Counted from the stretch's first letter, positions 1 to 8,270 are shown. The stretch: 37,204 bases of DNA from an uncultured Bacillota bacterium (GCA_937876465.1 CALEHV010000047.1:1-37204), one strand, 5' to 3'. The notes: generated by a model from the sequence alone, not told the origin. A program made the numbers and translations.

Positions 1-1
1 A

Positions 2-75
2 TGGTGCCTCCACGCGGAATCGAACCACGAATTGATCCTTACCATGGATCCGTTATACCACTTAACTATGGAGGC
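2..75 (-). tRNA. tRNA-Thr (anticodon GGT)
   Basis: The reverse strand folds as a full cloverleaf. The 7-bp acceptor is GCCTCCA/TGGAGGC, with discriminator A and an encoded CCA. The anticodon stem GATCC/GGATC closes loop ATGGTAA, giving anticodon GGT with A37. The T-arm CGTGG-TTCGATT-CCGCG is canonical. It reads codon ACC and, by wobble, ACU. It lies just downstream of rimO and has its own promoter overlapping the rimO stop. Confidence 0.95.
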
Positions 76-85
76 AAGCGAGTTA

Positions 86-114
86 ATTATATAAATAACT
101 AACTACATTATCAA
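86..114 (-). promoter_or_regulatory. Promoter of tRNA-Thr
   Basis: A near-consensus sigma-70 type promoter reads TTGATA (109-114), a 17-base spacer, then TATAAT (86-91) on the minus strand. It sits 10 bases before the mature tRNA 5' end. The -35 box overlaps the TGA stop of rimO, so the tRNA can be transcribed independently. Confidence 0.8.
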
Positions 115-1406
115 GCAGCTTCACCATATAAATCGTATATAAATGCTGCTGTGATTTTAACTTTTACTATATCGCCTATCTCTAAAGGTTCTTTTGAAGC
201 AAAGGAAATTGTTCCATCAATATCATCTGGAGCGTTCCAATAACTTCTAAGTCCATAGGTGTTATTTTTAGGATTGTACGAAATAACAATTCCTTCCATA
301 ACTTCGCCTATATGTTCTTTGTTTTTCTCATAAGAGATTTTCTTTTGAACGTTCATAATCTTATTAAGACGTCCAACTTTTAAAGCTTCATCAACTTGAT
401 TAGGATAATCATAAGATTTTGTGCCATCTTCACGAGAATATTTGAATGCTCCCATATGGTCAAATCTATTTTTTCTTGTGAATCTCACAAGTTCTACGAA
501 ATCTTCATCGGTTTCTCCTGGGAAACCTACGATGTAAGTAGTCCTTAAAACCGCGTGAGGAATCTTCTCCCTAATCTTATCAAGGAGAGCTTGGTAAGAA
601 GCCTCTGTGCCCCTTCTAAGCATTTCTTTTAAGACATTATCGGATGCATGTTGCAAAGGAATATCAAAATATGGAGCAATTCTTGGATTATCTTTAATAA
701 AATCGATTAATTCATCGCTTATTTCATCTGGGTAAAGATAAAGCAAACGAATTGAAATAAATTGTTTGAATTCAAGTAATGCTTTTAGCAAAGTAACTAT
801 ATTGATATTCTGTCCTTTTAAATCAGAGCCATATCTAGTTGTATCTTGTGATATAACTACAAGTTCTTTAATGCCTGCATCAGCAAGTTGTTTTGCTTCT
901 AGTTTTAAACCTTCTAAAGGACGGCTTCTAAACGAACCACGAATTAATGGTATTGCGCAATATGCGCAACAATTATTGCATCCTTCTGAGATACGTAAAT
1001 ATGCCATGTAGTTAGGAGTAGACAACAATCTAACAAATGGAGAAATTTGGTTTACTTCAATTTTGTTTTCAAAAAGTCTTTCAATCATTTCGTTCATCTT
1101 GTAGTAGTCTTTAATGCTTATCCAAAGATCAACTTCAGGAATTGATTCCTTAAGTTCGTCTAAGTAACGTTCTACTAAACAACCACATACAACAACTTTC
1201 TTATTGTATTTGACTGTATCAAGAATGTTTTCAATTGATTCCTTTTTTGCAGAATCAATAAAACCACATGTATTAATAATAACTACATCACTTTCTTCGA
1301 TTGTATTAACAATCTCGAAATTGGATGTTTTAAGCATGCCTAAAATCATCTCGCTATCAACAAGATTCTTTGCACATCCTAATGAAATAATTCCTACTTT
1401 ATACAT
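111..1406 (-). CDS. rimO: Ribosomal protein S12 methylthiotransferase RimO
   Basis: A radical-SAM methylthiotransferase that adds a methylthio group to an Asp of ribosomal protein S12. The 431 residues match the family length. The N-terminal MTTase domain opens with KVGIISLGCAKNLVDSE, which contains the first cluster Cys, and further Cys follow in INTCG and VVCGC. The radical-SAM triad is in SEGCNNCCAYCAIPLIRG near residue 145, and the C-terminus is a TRAM-like RNA-binding domain. The IPLIRG context and SLGCAKN start favour RimO over MiaB. The ATG at 1404-1406 has no clear Shine-Dalgarno and lies only about 10 bases after the preceding gene's terminator hairpin, so how it is transcribed is unclear. 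The stop is TGA. Confidence 0.93.
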   Translation of the reverse strand: MYKVGIISLGCAKNLVDSEMILGMLKTSNFEIVNTIEESDVVIINTCGFIDSAKKESIENILDTVKYNKKVVVCGCLVERYLDELKESIPEVDLWISIKDYYKMNEMIERLFENKIEVNQISPFVRLLSTPNYMAYLRISEGCNNCCAYCAIPLIRGSFRSRPLEGLKLEAKQLADAGIKELVVISQDTTRYGSDLKGQNINIVTLLKALLEFKQFISIRLLYLYPDEISDELIDFIKDNPRIAPYFDIPLQHASDNVLKEMLRRGTEASYQALLDKIREKIPHAVLRTTYIVGFPGETDEDFVELVRFTRKNRFDHMGAFKYSREDGTKSYDYPNQVDEALKVGRLNKIMNVQKKISYEKNKEHIGEVMEGIVISYNPKNNTYGLRSYWNAPDDIDGTISFASKEPLEIGDIVKVKITAAFIYDLYGEAA

Positions 1407-1413
1407 ATTTACT

Positions 1414-1448
1414 AAAGAAAAGGCCCCTTTTTAACAAAGAAGGCCTTT
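1414..1448 (-). terminator. Terminator after the endonuclease operon
   Basis: On the minus strand, AAAGGCC (1442-1448) pairs with GGCCTTT (1419-1425) and is followed by TCTTT. It lies 17 bases past the stop of the endonuclease I gene. The U-tract is short, so some read-through into rimO is plausible. Confidence 0.6.
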
Positions 1449-1465
1449 GTTTGCTAATTATTTAA

Positions 1466-2353
1466 TTAATCTTCAACAATTGAGAAGCAACGAGCCATGT
1501 ATGTTGGATCGTCGATAAATGGGTTACGGTTACCTTGAATTGCTTCAACGTTATTGTTTCTCATTTTTTCTTGTTCGCTAACTGGATCAAGCTTGTTCCA
1601 TTTAACCATCAATTGTTGACATTGATACATGTTGTAGTTTGAACCAAAGACATCTGTGAATCTAAGTGTTCCAAGCATATCTTGTTGTTGTGCACTATAT
1701 TTTGAATTGTCACCAATTCTTGAATAATGAACATATAAGTACATAAAGATACGTGCAATATCACCCTTATATTGGTCAGCAGGTTCAACTTTGGTACAAT
1801 ATGTACCATCTGTTGGCTTGTCACCTTTAGTTTTGTATGGGCCGCCATCGCTATATTCGTAGTAGGTTTGACCTTCTTGGAATTCGATGAATTTAGCATT
1901 TCCTCTCCAAGTGTTTAATGCAGATTCGCATGGACGGACGTGGAATAAGTCTGAACCACCACCAATGTATGATGATTTATCAACATCGTGTGAGCCTTCG
2001 CCATCATGTTCCCAAAGACCATTTGAGTTAGCACATGCCCAAACGTGTTCGCGTGTACCGTAACTGCTTGTTTGGTTAGCAGAATAGAAGTGAAGTAATT
2101 TGGATGTATTGTTTGGATCCATATCGGTCTTCTTGTAGTTTGATGTAACAGAACCATAGTTAACATATGTTGTATGGTGATCCATTAAATAAACGTGCAA
2201 TGCTTCCATTAATTCAGCACCTTCAGCATCAACATCGATACCATATGCGTCTTTTTGTTTTTGAGGTCCTAATCCATTACAACCTGCTAAAGCAGCCATT
2301 GAACCTAAACCTGCAAGTGTAAGAACTAACGCTTTTTTAAATGAATTTTTCAT
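1466..2353 (-). CDS. Endonuclease I family lipoprotein (distal copy)
   Basis: A secreted, lipid-anchored nuclease of the endonuclease I (EndA/BsuNuc, PF04231) family, probably used to digest extracellular DNA or RNA. The signal peptide ends in lipobox LAGC. The family landmarks appear in order: REHVWA near residue 100, DLFHVRP near 137, GDIARIFMYLYVHY near 195, and WNKLDPVSEQEKMRNN followed by GNRNPFIDDP near the C-terminus. The ATG at 2351-2353 is chosen because its A-T-G-A overlaps the upstream gene's TGA, implying translational coupling; an upstream TTG is in frame but lies too close to AAGGA. The family's usual IDHPE reads IDDPT here, one visible difference from the neighbouring copy. Confidence 0.85.
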   Translation of the reverse strand: MKNSFKKALVLTLAGLGSMAALAGCNGLGPQKQKDAYGIDVDAEGAELMEALHVYLMDHHTTYVNYGSVTSNYKKTDMDPNNTSKLLHFYSANQTSSYGTREHVWACANSNGLWEHDGEGSHDVDKSSYIGGGSDLFHVRPCESALNTWRGNAKFIEFQEGQTYYEYSDGGPYKTKGDKPTDGTYCTKVEPADQYKGDIARIFMYLYVHYSRIGDNSKYSAQQQDMLGTLRFTDVFGSNYNMYQCQQLMVKWNKLDPVSEQEKMRNNNVEAIQGNRNPFIDDPTYMARCFSIVED

Positions 2354-3156
2354 AAGTTGCAAATTCCTTTCGTTTCTTCGTTTGTTTCTCCCCAGATTTT
2401 ACATGCATATTCTGGGTGATCAATAAATGGGTTCTTGTTTCCTTGTCTTCCTTTATAGATAGCTTCGTTTCTTTGAATCTCTCTAGGGGACACAGGATTT
2501 TCAAGATTCCATTTTAATAAATATGATAGCCTTCCAATCTCGTACGAACTCATGTCAGTACCAGCGGTATTTCTATCTACTATTTCTAGTTTATCATATC
2601 TGACCGCCATATAAAATATGATACGAGCAATGTCACCACGATATGAATTTATTTTGTCATGATTCTTAAGTGTATCAGGGTCAAATAGATTCGTGCTTTC
2701 TTCACCATAGAAAAGGTTAGAATGTTTGGCGTTATCGCTACCCCAAGCAGGTCTAACGTTATGGACATCATTATATGGATTTAATTTTGAGTCATCGTTA
2801 ACCCCATAGATTTTAAATCTAGATTGAGGCCAAACATGCTCTCTTTGAACTGAATTATCATCTGTTCCATACATACCCCACATAGGCCAGTTATATTCTT
2901 TTGATGAATAGAACAATCTTACATATCCATCTTTTCCTTCAACGTTATCGCTTGTTTCGTATTGGTTAGCCAACGAATTGTAATCATAATAACGTCCACT
3001 AGGAGTTGTTATATCGTGCAATGCATTTCTAAGAGCAGTACCTGTTTTGCCTTCTGCTCTATCGTAATATCCGCCACCAGTACAAGAAGAAAGGCTAAAA
3101 CAGCATAATAAAGGTAATGCTATCAAAGATAGAATTGATTTACTTAGATGTTTCAT
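2350..3156 (-). CDS. Endonuclease I family lipoprotein (proximal copy)
   Basis: The second endonuclease I-family lipoprotein of the operon, about 268 residues. The signal peptide begins MKHLSKSILSLIALPLL and ends in a SSC lipobox. The catalytic region includes REHVWPQSRF and NDVHNVRPAWGSDNAKHSN. Downstream come GDIARIIFYMAVRYD and WNLENPVSPREIQRN, then GNKNPFIDHPEYA, all typical of the family. The start at 3154-3156 follows AAAGGAA at good spacing and overlaps the upstream membrane-protein gene by 17 bases. The two nucleases are clearly homologous yet divergent, so the tandem is an old duplication rather than a recent one. Confidence 0.87.
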   Translation of the reverse strand: MKHLSKSILSLIALPLLCCFSLSSCTGGGYYDRAEGKTGTALRNALHDITTPSGRYYDYNSLANQYETSDNVEGKDGYVRLFYSSKEYNWPMWGMYGTDDNSVQREHVWPQSRFKIYGVNDDSKLNPYNDVHNVRPAWGSDNAKHSNLFYGEESTNLFDPDTLKNHDKINSYRGDIARIIFYMAVRYDKLEIVDRNTAGTDMSSYEIGRLSYLLKWNLENPVSPREIQRNEAIYKGRQGNKNPFIDHPEYACKIWGETNEETKGICNL

Positions 3157-3664
3157 TTTCTTTGATTCCTTTCTTATTGATTGCACAGTAAATAGTAACA
3201 AAACCATTAATAATAAGTGCAATTCCAGTTGTAGCTAAGGTAAAGAAATATTCCCAACTGTATTGAGCTATTTGATCTTTCGTAGCATTTAAATTCTGAT
3301 ATACAGGCCAAGCTATACAAATAGAAGTAAATGCTAACGAAAGTCCTAAGAAACTTAAACCAGATAATAAATACATAATCTTTGATTCTTTTCTAAGTAT
3401 TCCGTAATAAATAAAGAAGAATATAGATGTTAAGGAAGCAAACATACCACCTAATTGACAGATAAGTATGCCCAAGTTTCCTTTAATGTTTTCGCTAGAT
3501 GTTCCTTTAAAGCCAAAACCTATTTGATATCCAAATACGATTTTGTCTACTACACCAGTTGCCTTATTTGTCTCTGCGAAATATGGCATAAACAAAAATA
3601 ATGTGTATAGGATGGTAAACACTGTTGCGATTAATAAGATTGATATGAATGTTTTTCTTTTCAT
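3140..3664 (-). CDS. Four-pass membrane protein of the nuclease operon
   Basis: I do not recognise a family. The 174 residues contain about four hydrophobic segments (near residues 7-28, 62-87, 95-120 and 140-163) and a charged tail ending in ENETSK. It is the first gene of a three-gene operon with two secreted nucleases and overlaps the next gene by 17 bases. That linkage suggests a role in export or in the same nutrient or defence process, but this is inference only. Confidence 0.65.
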   Translation of the reverse strand: MKRKTFISILLIATVFTILYTLFLFMPYFAETNKATGVVDKIVFGYQIGFGFKGTSSENIKGNLGILICQLGGMFASLTSIFFFIYYGILRKESKIMYLLSGLSFLGLSLAFTSICIAWPVYQNLNATKDQIAQYSWEYFFTLATTGIALIINGFVTIYCAINKKGIKENETSK

Positions 3665-3675
3665 AATCTCAAATC

Positions 3676-3694
3676 ATTATATGTTATAACATAT
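3676..3694 (-). promoter_or_regulatory. -10 box with 16-bp perfect palindrome before the nuclease operon
   Basis: On the minus strand TATAAT (3676-3681) lies 11 bases before the ATG at 3664. Overlapping its upstream edge is ATATGTTATAACATAT (3679-3694), a perfect palindrome well placed to act as an operator. No clear -35 box is visible. Confidence 0.45.
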
Positions 3695-3792
3695 TGTCGA
3701 AAATATAGACACATATTTTGTTTAAGAGTTTTTGACTTAACAAAAACATTATTGGGCAATTACTCGTCTTAAAGTTGTTAAAACTAAAAGTT

Positions 3793-3801
3793 TGTTATAC
3801 A
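3793..3801 (+). promoter_or_regulatory. Extended -10 promoter of the 3813 lipoprotein
   Basis: TGT-TATACA is an extended -10 element ending 11 bases before the ATG. A TTGTTA lies 15 bases upstream of TATACA. No Shine-Dalgarno is present, so the transcript would have almost no leader. Confidence 0.45.
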
Positions 3802-3812
3802 TTATTAACGAT

Positions 3813-4694
3813 ATGAAAAAGACATTATTAACATTTGCATTATTATTAAGCGCCACCACATTAGGCGCTTGTTCAACTGAATGGTCTTGGTGGAACAATT
3901 CAGACATTTCAATTGAAAAATATATTTCAAGGGAAGATGCTATGTCGGCTTTAGATACATCAAGCCAACAATATAAACTTCCTACAAAGACTGAATTAAC
4001 TTCTCACTCGCAAACATTCTATAAAGAATATTTAGGAAAATTCTCAACTGAAACTGATTCAGATTACGATACAACAACTTCTTCAAATTCTGTAAAGTAT
4101 GAAAACAATGTTGTTGTAAGTAACATTGTTAACAATCAAAGAGAAGAATATTTAAACGCTAAATCAGTTGCTACTATTAGAGTAGATTCGTATTTGTTTA
4201 AAAAAGACGCTAACACCTTTATTAATAAAACAATTACCGACTATGGCTATGGCGATAAAGTATGCAAAGATATAGAAATCCCTAGTGCCACAGAAGAATC
4301 TGATAAAGAAGTTACCGCATTAGGATCAAGATTATCAGCTTCAGGTATTAATTGGGATAAAGCAACATACGGCTTCTCCAAAAAAGATGAAGTTATCATT
4401 GAAACAATGAACACCACTTCTTCTTCATATACAGTTAAATTCAACGGAAACACAATGCCAATTGTCATCAATGAATATAACTTATATAAGTTAACATTCG
4501 TTGAAAAAGTAGAAAACAAAACACATTGGATGATGGATTATTCTTATTCAAAGAAGGAAGTTCTTATTGGTAGCGATATCTTCAAAGAACCATTAAAAGA
4601 ACCATTCCTTCTTGAAAAGAGCGAAACCACAACAAAATATAGTAGAGATGCAGTTGGAAGTTACGACACTTCTCATATCCCTGAAATTAAATAA
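3813..4694 (+). CDS. Putative surface lipoprotein
   Basis: A lipoprotein of about 293 residues of unknown function. The signal peptide MKKTLLTFALLLSATTLGAC ends at a lipobox LGAC, followed by a Trp-rich STEWSWWNN. The mature part is rich in Ser, Thr and Lys and in predicted beta strands; no catalytic motif is visible. The ATG at 3813 is preferred to an upstream in-frame TTG at 3792 because it begins a normal signal peptide. The last about 20 residues (KYS...GSYDTSHIPEIK) resemble the end of the convergent lipoprotein at 4741-5658, so the two are probably distant paralogues. Confidence 0.75.
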   Translation: MKKTLLTFALLLSATTLGACSTEWSWWNNSDISIEKYISREDAMSALDTSSQQYKLPTKTELTSHSQTFYKEYLGKFSTETDSDYDTTTSSNSVKYENNVVVSNIVNNQREEYLNAKSVATIRVDSYLFKKDANTFINKTITDYGYGDKVCKDIEIPSATEESDKEVTALGSRLSASGINWDKATYGFSKKDEVIIETMNTTSSSYTVKFNGNTMPIVINEYNLYKLTFVEKVENKTHWMMDYSYSKKEVLIGSDIFKEPLKEPFLLEKSETTTKYSRDAVGSYDTSHIPEIK

Positions 4695-4706
4695 GTTTAC
4701 AAAGTA

Positions 4707-4738
4707 AAAGCAACGGATTAACGTTGCTTTTTTCTTAT
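4707..4738. terminator. Bidirectional terminator between convergent lipoproteins
   Basis: AAAGCAACG and CGTTGCTTT form a 9-bp stem around a 6-base loop, with TTTTTTC following on the plus strand. On the minus strand the stem is followed by a poorer tract, TTTTACTTTG. It sits just past both stop codons (4692-4694 plus, 4741-4743 minus). Confidence 0.8.
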
Positions 4739-4740
4739 TT

Positions 4741-5658
4741 TTAAACTGTAACTTCTGGGATATTATTTGTATTGAATTTTCCGTGCGAGGAGGTTTCATA
4801 TTTTGTTGAAGAAACATATGCTTCAACATCTATTTTAGTTTTGTTACCTTCACCACACATGATGTATTCTTCTGAAACATATGCACATTTAGAAATTTTT
4901 CCGCCTTCAATCAAGAAATCTTGATAGCTTCTAACAAGACTTTCATGCATTCCATATTCATCTTCAATCATGTGTGTTCCTGTTTTTAAGCCTTTTAAGA
5001 ATCTTACATAAACTCCACCATTTTCAAATTTTCCAGCCATAATTACTTGGTCTGTGAAAATGCCGTAACTAAGTATTTCAGTGGACGAGATAAGCGAGAA
5101 ATATGTTTCAAAATTTTGTGGAGTATATTCTACGTCAATATCTTTAACGACTGTATTGACACCTGCATTAGGTTTTTTGTATACATTTCTGCTTTCAATC
5201 TTTGCATCTTTAATATTTAAAAATGTGTAGCTATTAATTAAGTTTCCATAATTTTCATCATATAATTCAAAAAATTCGAATTCCGAATCATTCGATGCTG
5301 TTGCAGATCTAACTAAAACTGAGTTTTCATAGCTTGTTTCTTTAATAGTAATTGAGTGATTCTCAATAATTCTTTCACCTGCATCATTTTTCTTTGCCAA
5401 GCAATGAATAGTTGTTGTAGTTGAACCAGTTAAATTAATAATGCTTTCTTTTGCACTCTCAAAAACTAAATCAAGTTCATATTCGCTTATTCCAGCATAA
5501 ATGCTTGAATAATCGCTTGTAATATCTGGCATTGATGTTGTTGATGGAGTATAGCTTGTTCCAGTTGTACTTGTATCTGGTTGAATTTGACCGTTATTGC
5601 CGCAACCAGCTAATAAGCACACACTAGCAATGCTTAATAATAATTTATTTAATTTCAT
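4741..5658 (-). CDS. Putative surface lipoprotein with Ser/Thr-rich linker
   Basis: A lipoprotein of 305 residues with no recognised domain. The signal peptide ends in lipobox LAGC, followed by a flexible linker rich in Thr, Ser and Pro (about residues 28-48). The rest is predicted to be mostly beta strand. AAGGA precedes the ATG at 5656-5658, and the ATGA overlap with the upstream Nudix-like gene indicates translational coupling. Its C-terminus (KYETSSHGKFNTNNIPEVTV) matches the pattern of the convergent lipoprotein at 3813-4694. Confidence 0.75.
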   Translation of the reverse strand: MKLNKLLLSIASVCLLAGCGNNGQIQPDTSTTGTSYTPSTTSMPDITSDYSSIYAGISEYELDLVFESAKESIINLTGSTTTTIHCLAKKNDAGERIIENHSITIKETSYENSVLVRSATASNDSEFEFFELYDENYGNLINSYTFLNIKDAKIESRNVYKKPNAGVNTVVKDIDVEYTPQNFETYFSLISSTEILSYGIFTDQVIMAGKFENGGVYVRFLKGLKTGTHMIEDEYGMHESLVRSYQDFLIEGGKISKCAYVSEEYIMCGEGNKTKIDVEAYVSSTKYETSSHGKFNTNNIPEVTV

Positions 5659-6359
5659 TTTTGTTTCCTTCTATTCTTTTTATTACGTTTTACCCATTTA
5701 AGGTATTCTCTAACATTCACTTTGTGACGTGAAATAATCCAATTATATGCTATTTTAATTTCTTTTAAAGAAGCATTTGTTTTAACAAGACTTGCAAAAT
5801 CAAGAATATCTTGTTTTGCGATTCTTCCTTTGAAATATAGTAAAGAATCATACATTACTAATGCAACATCGTTTTCAGTTTTTGTTCTTCTAACCTCTTC
5901 AAATGTAACATTCATAATTCTCTCGAAAACTTTAATACGTTGAGCAAGCAACTTATCGGCATGATCAAAACGCATATGTCTAAATTCTTCAGGTTTATGA
6001 AATTCAATTATAAACTTAATCCCATTAGTTTCAATAATGCTTGATTTAATTCTAGAATTAAGTGTGCATTTATATAAATATGCGCAACAATACAAACGTG
6101 TTTTATCTTTTACTAAAACATCACCTACAATATTGTTAATAGTAACATTAATTTTATATTTTCTTTTAAGTTGCTCTTTTAAATAAAGAGCATTTTCATA
6201 TTCAGTATTTTCTTTGCAACCTGGAAAAAAGTATCCAGATTTTTTAAAAATTTTTTTATCTGCATTTCTCAAAACCAAATAATAGCCATTAACTTCAATG
6301 GCTGCTGAGAGATAATTCAATGATTTAGGATATACGTATTCAAATGTTTTCTTTTTCAT
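5655..6359 (-). CDS. Degenerate Nudix-fold protein with C-terminal extension
   Basis: The first about 140 residues follow the Nudix pattern: a strand AAIEVNGYYLVLRN, then GYFFPGCKENTEYENAL, then KEQLKRKYKI, and later KPEEFRHMRFDHADKLLAQRI as in NUDIX_4 (MutT-like) proteins. In the Nudix box GX5EX7REUXEEXGU the G, first E and the E of RE are kept, but the metal-binding EE pair is KR, so hydrolase activity is doubtful. The last about 95 residues are basic and unrecognised. The start at 6357-6359 is preferred over upstream ATGs because an extended -10 (TGG-TATATT, 6370-6378) lies only 10 bases away. No ribosome site is present. It is co-transcribed with the lipoprotein downstream. Confidence 0.6.
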   Translation of the reverse strand: MKKKTFEYVYPKSLNYLSAAIEVNGYYLVLRNADKKIFKKSGYFFPGCKENTEYENALYLKEQLKRKYKINVTINNIVGDVLVKDKTRLYCCAYLYKCTLNSRIKSSIIETNGIKFIIEFHKPEEFRHMRFDHADKLLAQRIKVFERIMNVTFEEVRRTKTENDVALVMYDSLLYFKGRIAKQDILDFASLVKTNASLKEIKIAYNWIISRHKVNVREYLKWVKRNKKNRRKQK

Positions 6360-6369
6360 TATCGTAAAA

Positions 6370-6378
6370 AATATACCA
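6370..6378 (-). promoter_or_regulatory. Extended -10 promoter of the Nudix-like gene
   Basis: TGG-TATATT on the minus strand ends 10 bases before the ATG at 6359. This predicts a transcript with only a few untranslated bases. The promoter is divergent from the 6427 gene. Confidence 0.45.
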
Positions 6379-6426
6379 TAAAAATACATTTTATGCATAT
6401 AATTAAAACAACTAAGGGGTATAACT

Positions 6427-8193
6427 ATGGACCAAACAAACGATTCAAAAATTAATGGTGTTCAAAAGAAGAAGGAAAAAAAGAAAAAGCACGTTGCTTT
6501 ATGGGTTTGTCTTTCAATATTCGTTTTCCTTCCTTTAACTCTCATTGGCGCAACTATTGGTACAGTTCACTACTTTTTCTATGATCCAACTAAACCACCA
6601 CAACCAACTGTTGAAGGCGGTTATGATCAAGCAACAACTGAAAGAGTTATTAAAGCAGCTGGTATTGATTCTCTTGATAACACAGCTACAACTAAAGAAA
6701 TTCAAGTTCTTTTAGGCGTTGACGACATGAATAATATGATTGCTGGTAAGATTAATGAAATGTCAAAAGGCGGAGGCTCTGGAGGAATGGATTTCTCTGC
6801 TATTAAGCAATTCGTTTCCGGAATCGGAGCCAGATGTGAAGAAAACAATACACTTAATTTTGAAATTGGAGCAAGTGTTCCAATGCTCAAGACCCGTGCA
6901 ATTCTTTCAACTAAAATTGAAAAATCTCAAAAAGATGTTGCCTTTACAATTCAAGATGTTTCTGTCGGAAAAGTAACAGGAATTTTAGACAAAATTAAAA
7001 ATATTCCTTTTGCTAAAGACTTAATTAAAGATGACGCAATCAACTCAATCCTTGGTACTCTTCCTATTAGTTTAAAGTCAGATTTAAACAATAATAGAAT
7101 TCTTTATCCAAGAGATAATATTGCTCACGACATTAATAAATTCATGGGTAATGACGACGGAAATATTTACTCACATATTCTTGCCGAATTCTTTGAAGAT
7201 GATATCTACAAAATGGAATTCGTTAAATTACCAACTTGGAGCGGATTAAGCACACGCGTTGAGCTTCAAACATTAGGTGAAAAATCATACGAAACCGGCA
7301 AACCAGGTGAAAAATTCCACGATCCTTCACGAAGTGAAAATCCAGTAGATTGGGTTGATTACAATCAGTTAACTGTTAAAGCATTAAATGCTGGCATTAT
7401 TACTACAGCAAATGGAGACAACGATTTAAAAGCATTCTATAACTATGCAATTCGTGGTTACGATAGATGCGAAAACAAGACTTTCATAGATGGACTTGGT
7501 GATCTTTCATCAATTGGTATTGCAGATAGACACGCATATAAAGGTATTTACTGTGAAACACCAGAATCTAAAAAGATTCTTCTTCCAACAAAGAGCCTTA
7601 AAGATATAGTTACAGACCAAATTTATGGTGCAGATATATCTCTTGGCAAAACAATCGCTAGTATTGGAGAAGACGATATCAATGCTATGTTAAAAAGTTC
7701 CGCTGCTCTTGGAGAAACATTTATTATTCAAAGAGACTTAGCAGAAGGAACAACTGATCCAAAGAACTATAAGATGTCAACATTCACCATCAGCAATATC
7801 TATGCAAATTTATATGCTGATAACAAAATTGATATCACAGTTACAATTTCTGTTAACGGATATCCAATCTATTTGTACTTAGAATGTACAGACGGAATGA
7901 TTGATTCATCAACACAATCAATTACCTTTGCTCTAAAGGATGAAAACATGCATTTTGGTGAATACAATGCATCAAATTCTTTGAAATCAACAGTTTTCTC
8001 ATTATTAGGAGAAGCTACAAGACAAGAATCTGTTGTTGAAATTGATACTGTGAATCAATTAATTAAGCTTAATATGAGCCAAGCTATTAATGAGTCCGGT
8101 AAGGGTGCATTAATTGAAGCGTTAGGTGGTGTTAAGATGGAAATGACAGGTACAACCTTAGGTGATAATGGCGCTATAAACTTAAAACTCTAA
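6427..8193 (+). CDS. Large single-pass membrane-anchored extracellular protein
   Basis: 588 residues of unknown function. A very basic cytoplasmic N-terminus (KKKEKKKKH, about residues 14-22) precedes one membrane segment (about 24-50), so the remaining about 530 residues are predicted to be outside. The ectodomain seems to hold two related modules. The first starts near GVDDMNNMIAGKI and the second near GEDDINAMLKSSAAL; each is followed by predicted beta strands. Signal-anchor topology and modules suggest a cell-surface or envelope role; no enzyme motif is seen. The ribosome site AAGGGG lies 9 bases before the ATG. The gene is monocistronic with a strong terminator. Confidence 0.7.
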   Translation: MDQTNDSKINGVQKKKEKKKKHVALWVCLSIFVFLPLTLIGATIGTVHYFFYDPTKPPQPTVEGGYDQATTERVIKAAGIDSLDNTATTKEIQVLLGVDDMNNMIAGKINEMSKGGGSGGMDFSAIKQFVSGIGARCEENNTLNFEIGASVPMLKTRAILSTKIEKSQKDVAFTIQDVSVGKVTGILDKIKNIPFAKDLIKDDAINSILGTLPISLKSDLNNNRILYPRDNIAHDINKFMGNDDGNIYSHILAEFFEDDIYKMEFVKLPTWSGLSTRVELQTLGEKSYETGKPGEKFHDPSRSENPVDWVDYNQLTVKALNAGIITTANGDNDLKAFYNYAIRGYDRCENKTFIDGLGDLSSIGIADRHAYKGIYCETPESKKILLPTKSLKDIVTDQIYGADISLGKTIASIGEDDINAMLKSSAALGETFIIQRDLAEGTTDPKNYKMSTFTISNIYANLYADNKIDITVTISVNGYPIYLYLECTDGMIDSSTQSITFALKDENMHFGEYNASNSLKSTVFSLLGEATRQESVVEIDTVNQLIKLNMSQAINESGKGALIEALGGVKMEMTGTTLGDNGAINLKL

Positions 8194-8206
8194 AGAATTA
8201 TTGAAT

Positions 8207-8243
8207 TAAAAAGGATTGCTTCGCATTGAGGCAATCCTTTTTT
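8207..8243 (+). terminator. Terminator of the 6427 gene
   Basis: AAAAGGATTGC (8209-8219) pairs with GCAATCCTTTT (from 8230), followed by a T-run. It lies 14 bases past the stop. Confidence 0.85.
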
Positions 8244-8251
8244 ATATTAAA

Positions 8252-8270
8252 CGCGAACTATATATTCGCG
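8252..8270 (-). terminator. Weak hairpin downstream of the small membrane protein
   Basis: CGCGAA and TTCGCG form a 6-bp stem around CTATATA. On the minus strand it is followed only by TTTAAT, so it would be a weak terminator for the gene at 8348-8788. The stretch 8271-8347 holds nothing else convincing. Confidence 0.35.

Noticed and set aside
111..1406. Possible UGA-as-Trp (Mycoplasma) code
   Set aside because: rimO, both nuclease-operon overlaps and the Nudix-like gene use TGA as stop at sensible lengths, and no gene has an in-frame TGA where the family has Trp.
1414..1448. The hairpin before rimO as a rimO regulatory element
   Set aside because: Its position past the nuclease stop and the trailing T-rich bases fit a terminator better, and there is no clear alternative structure.
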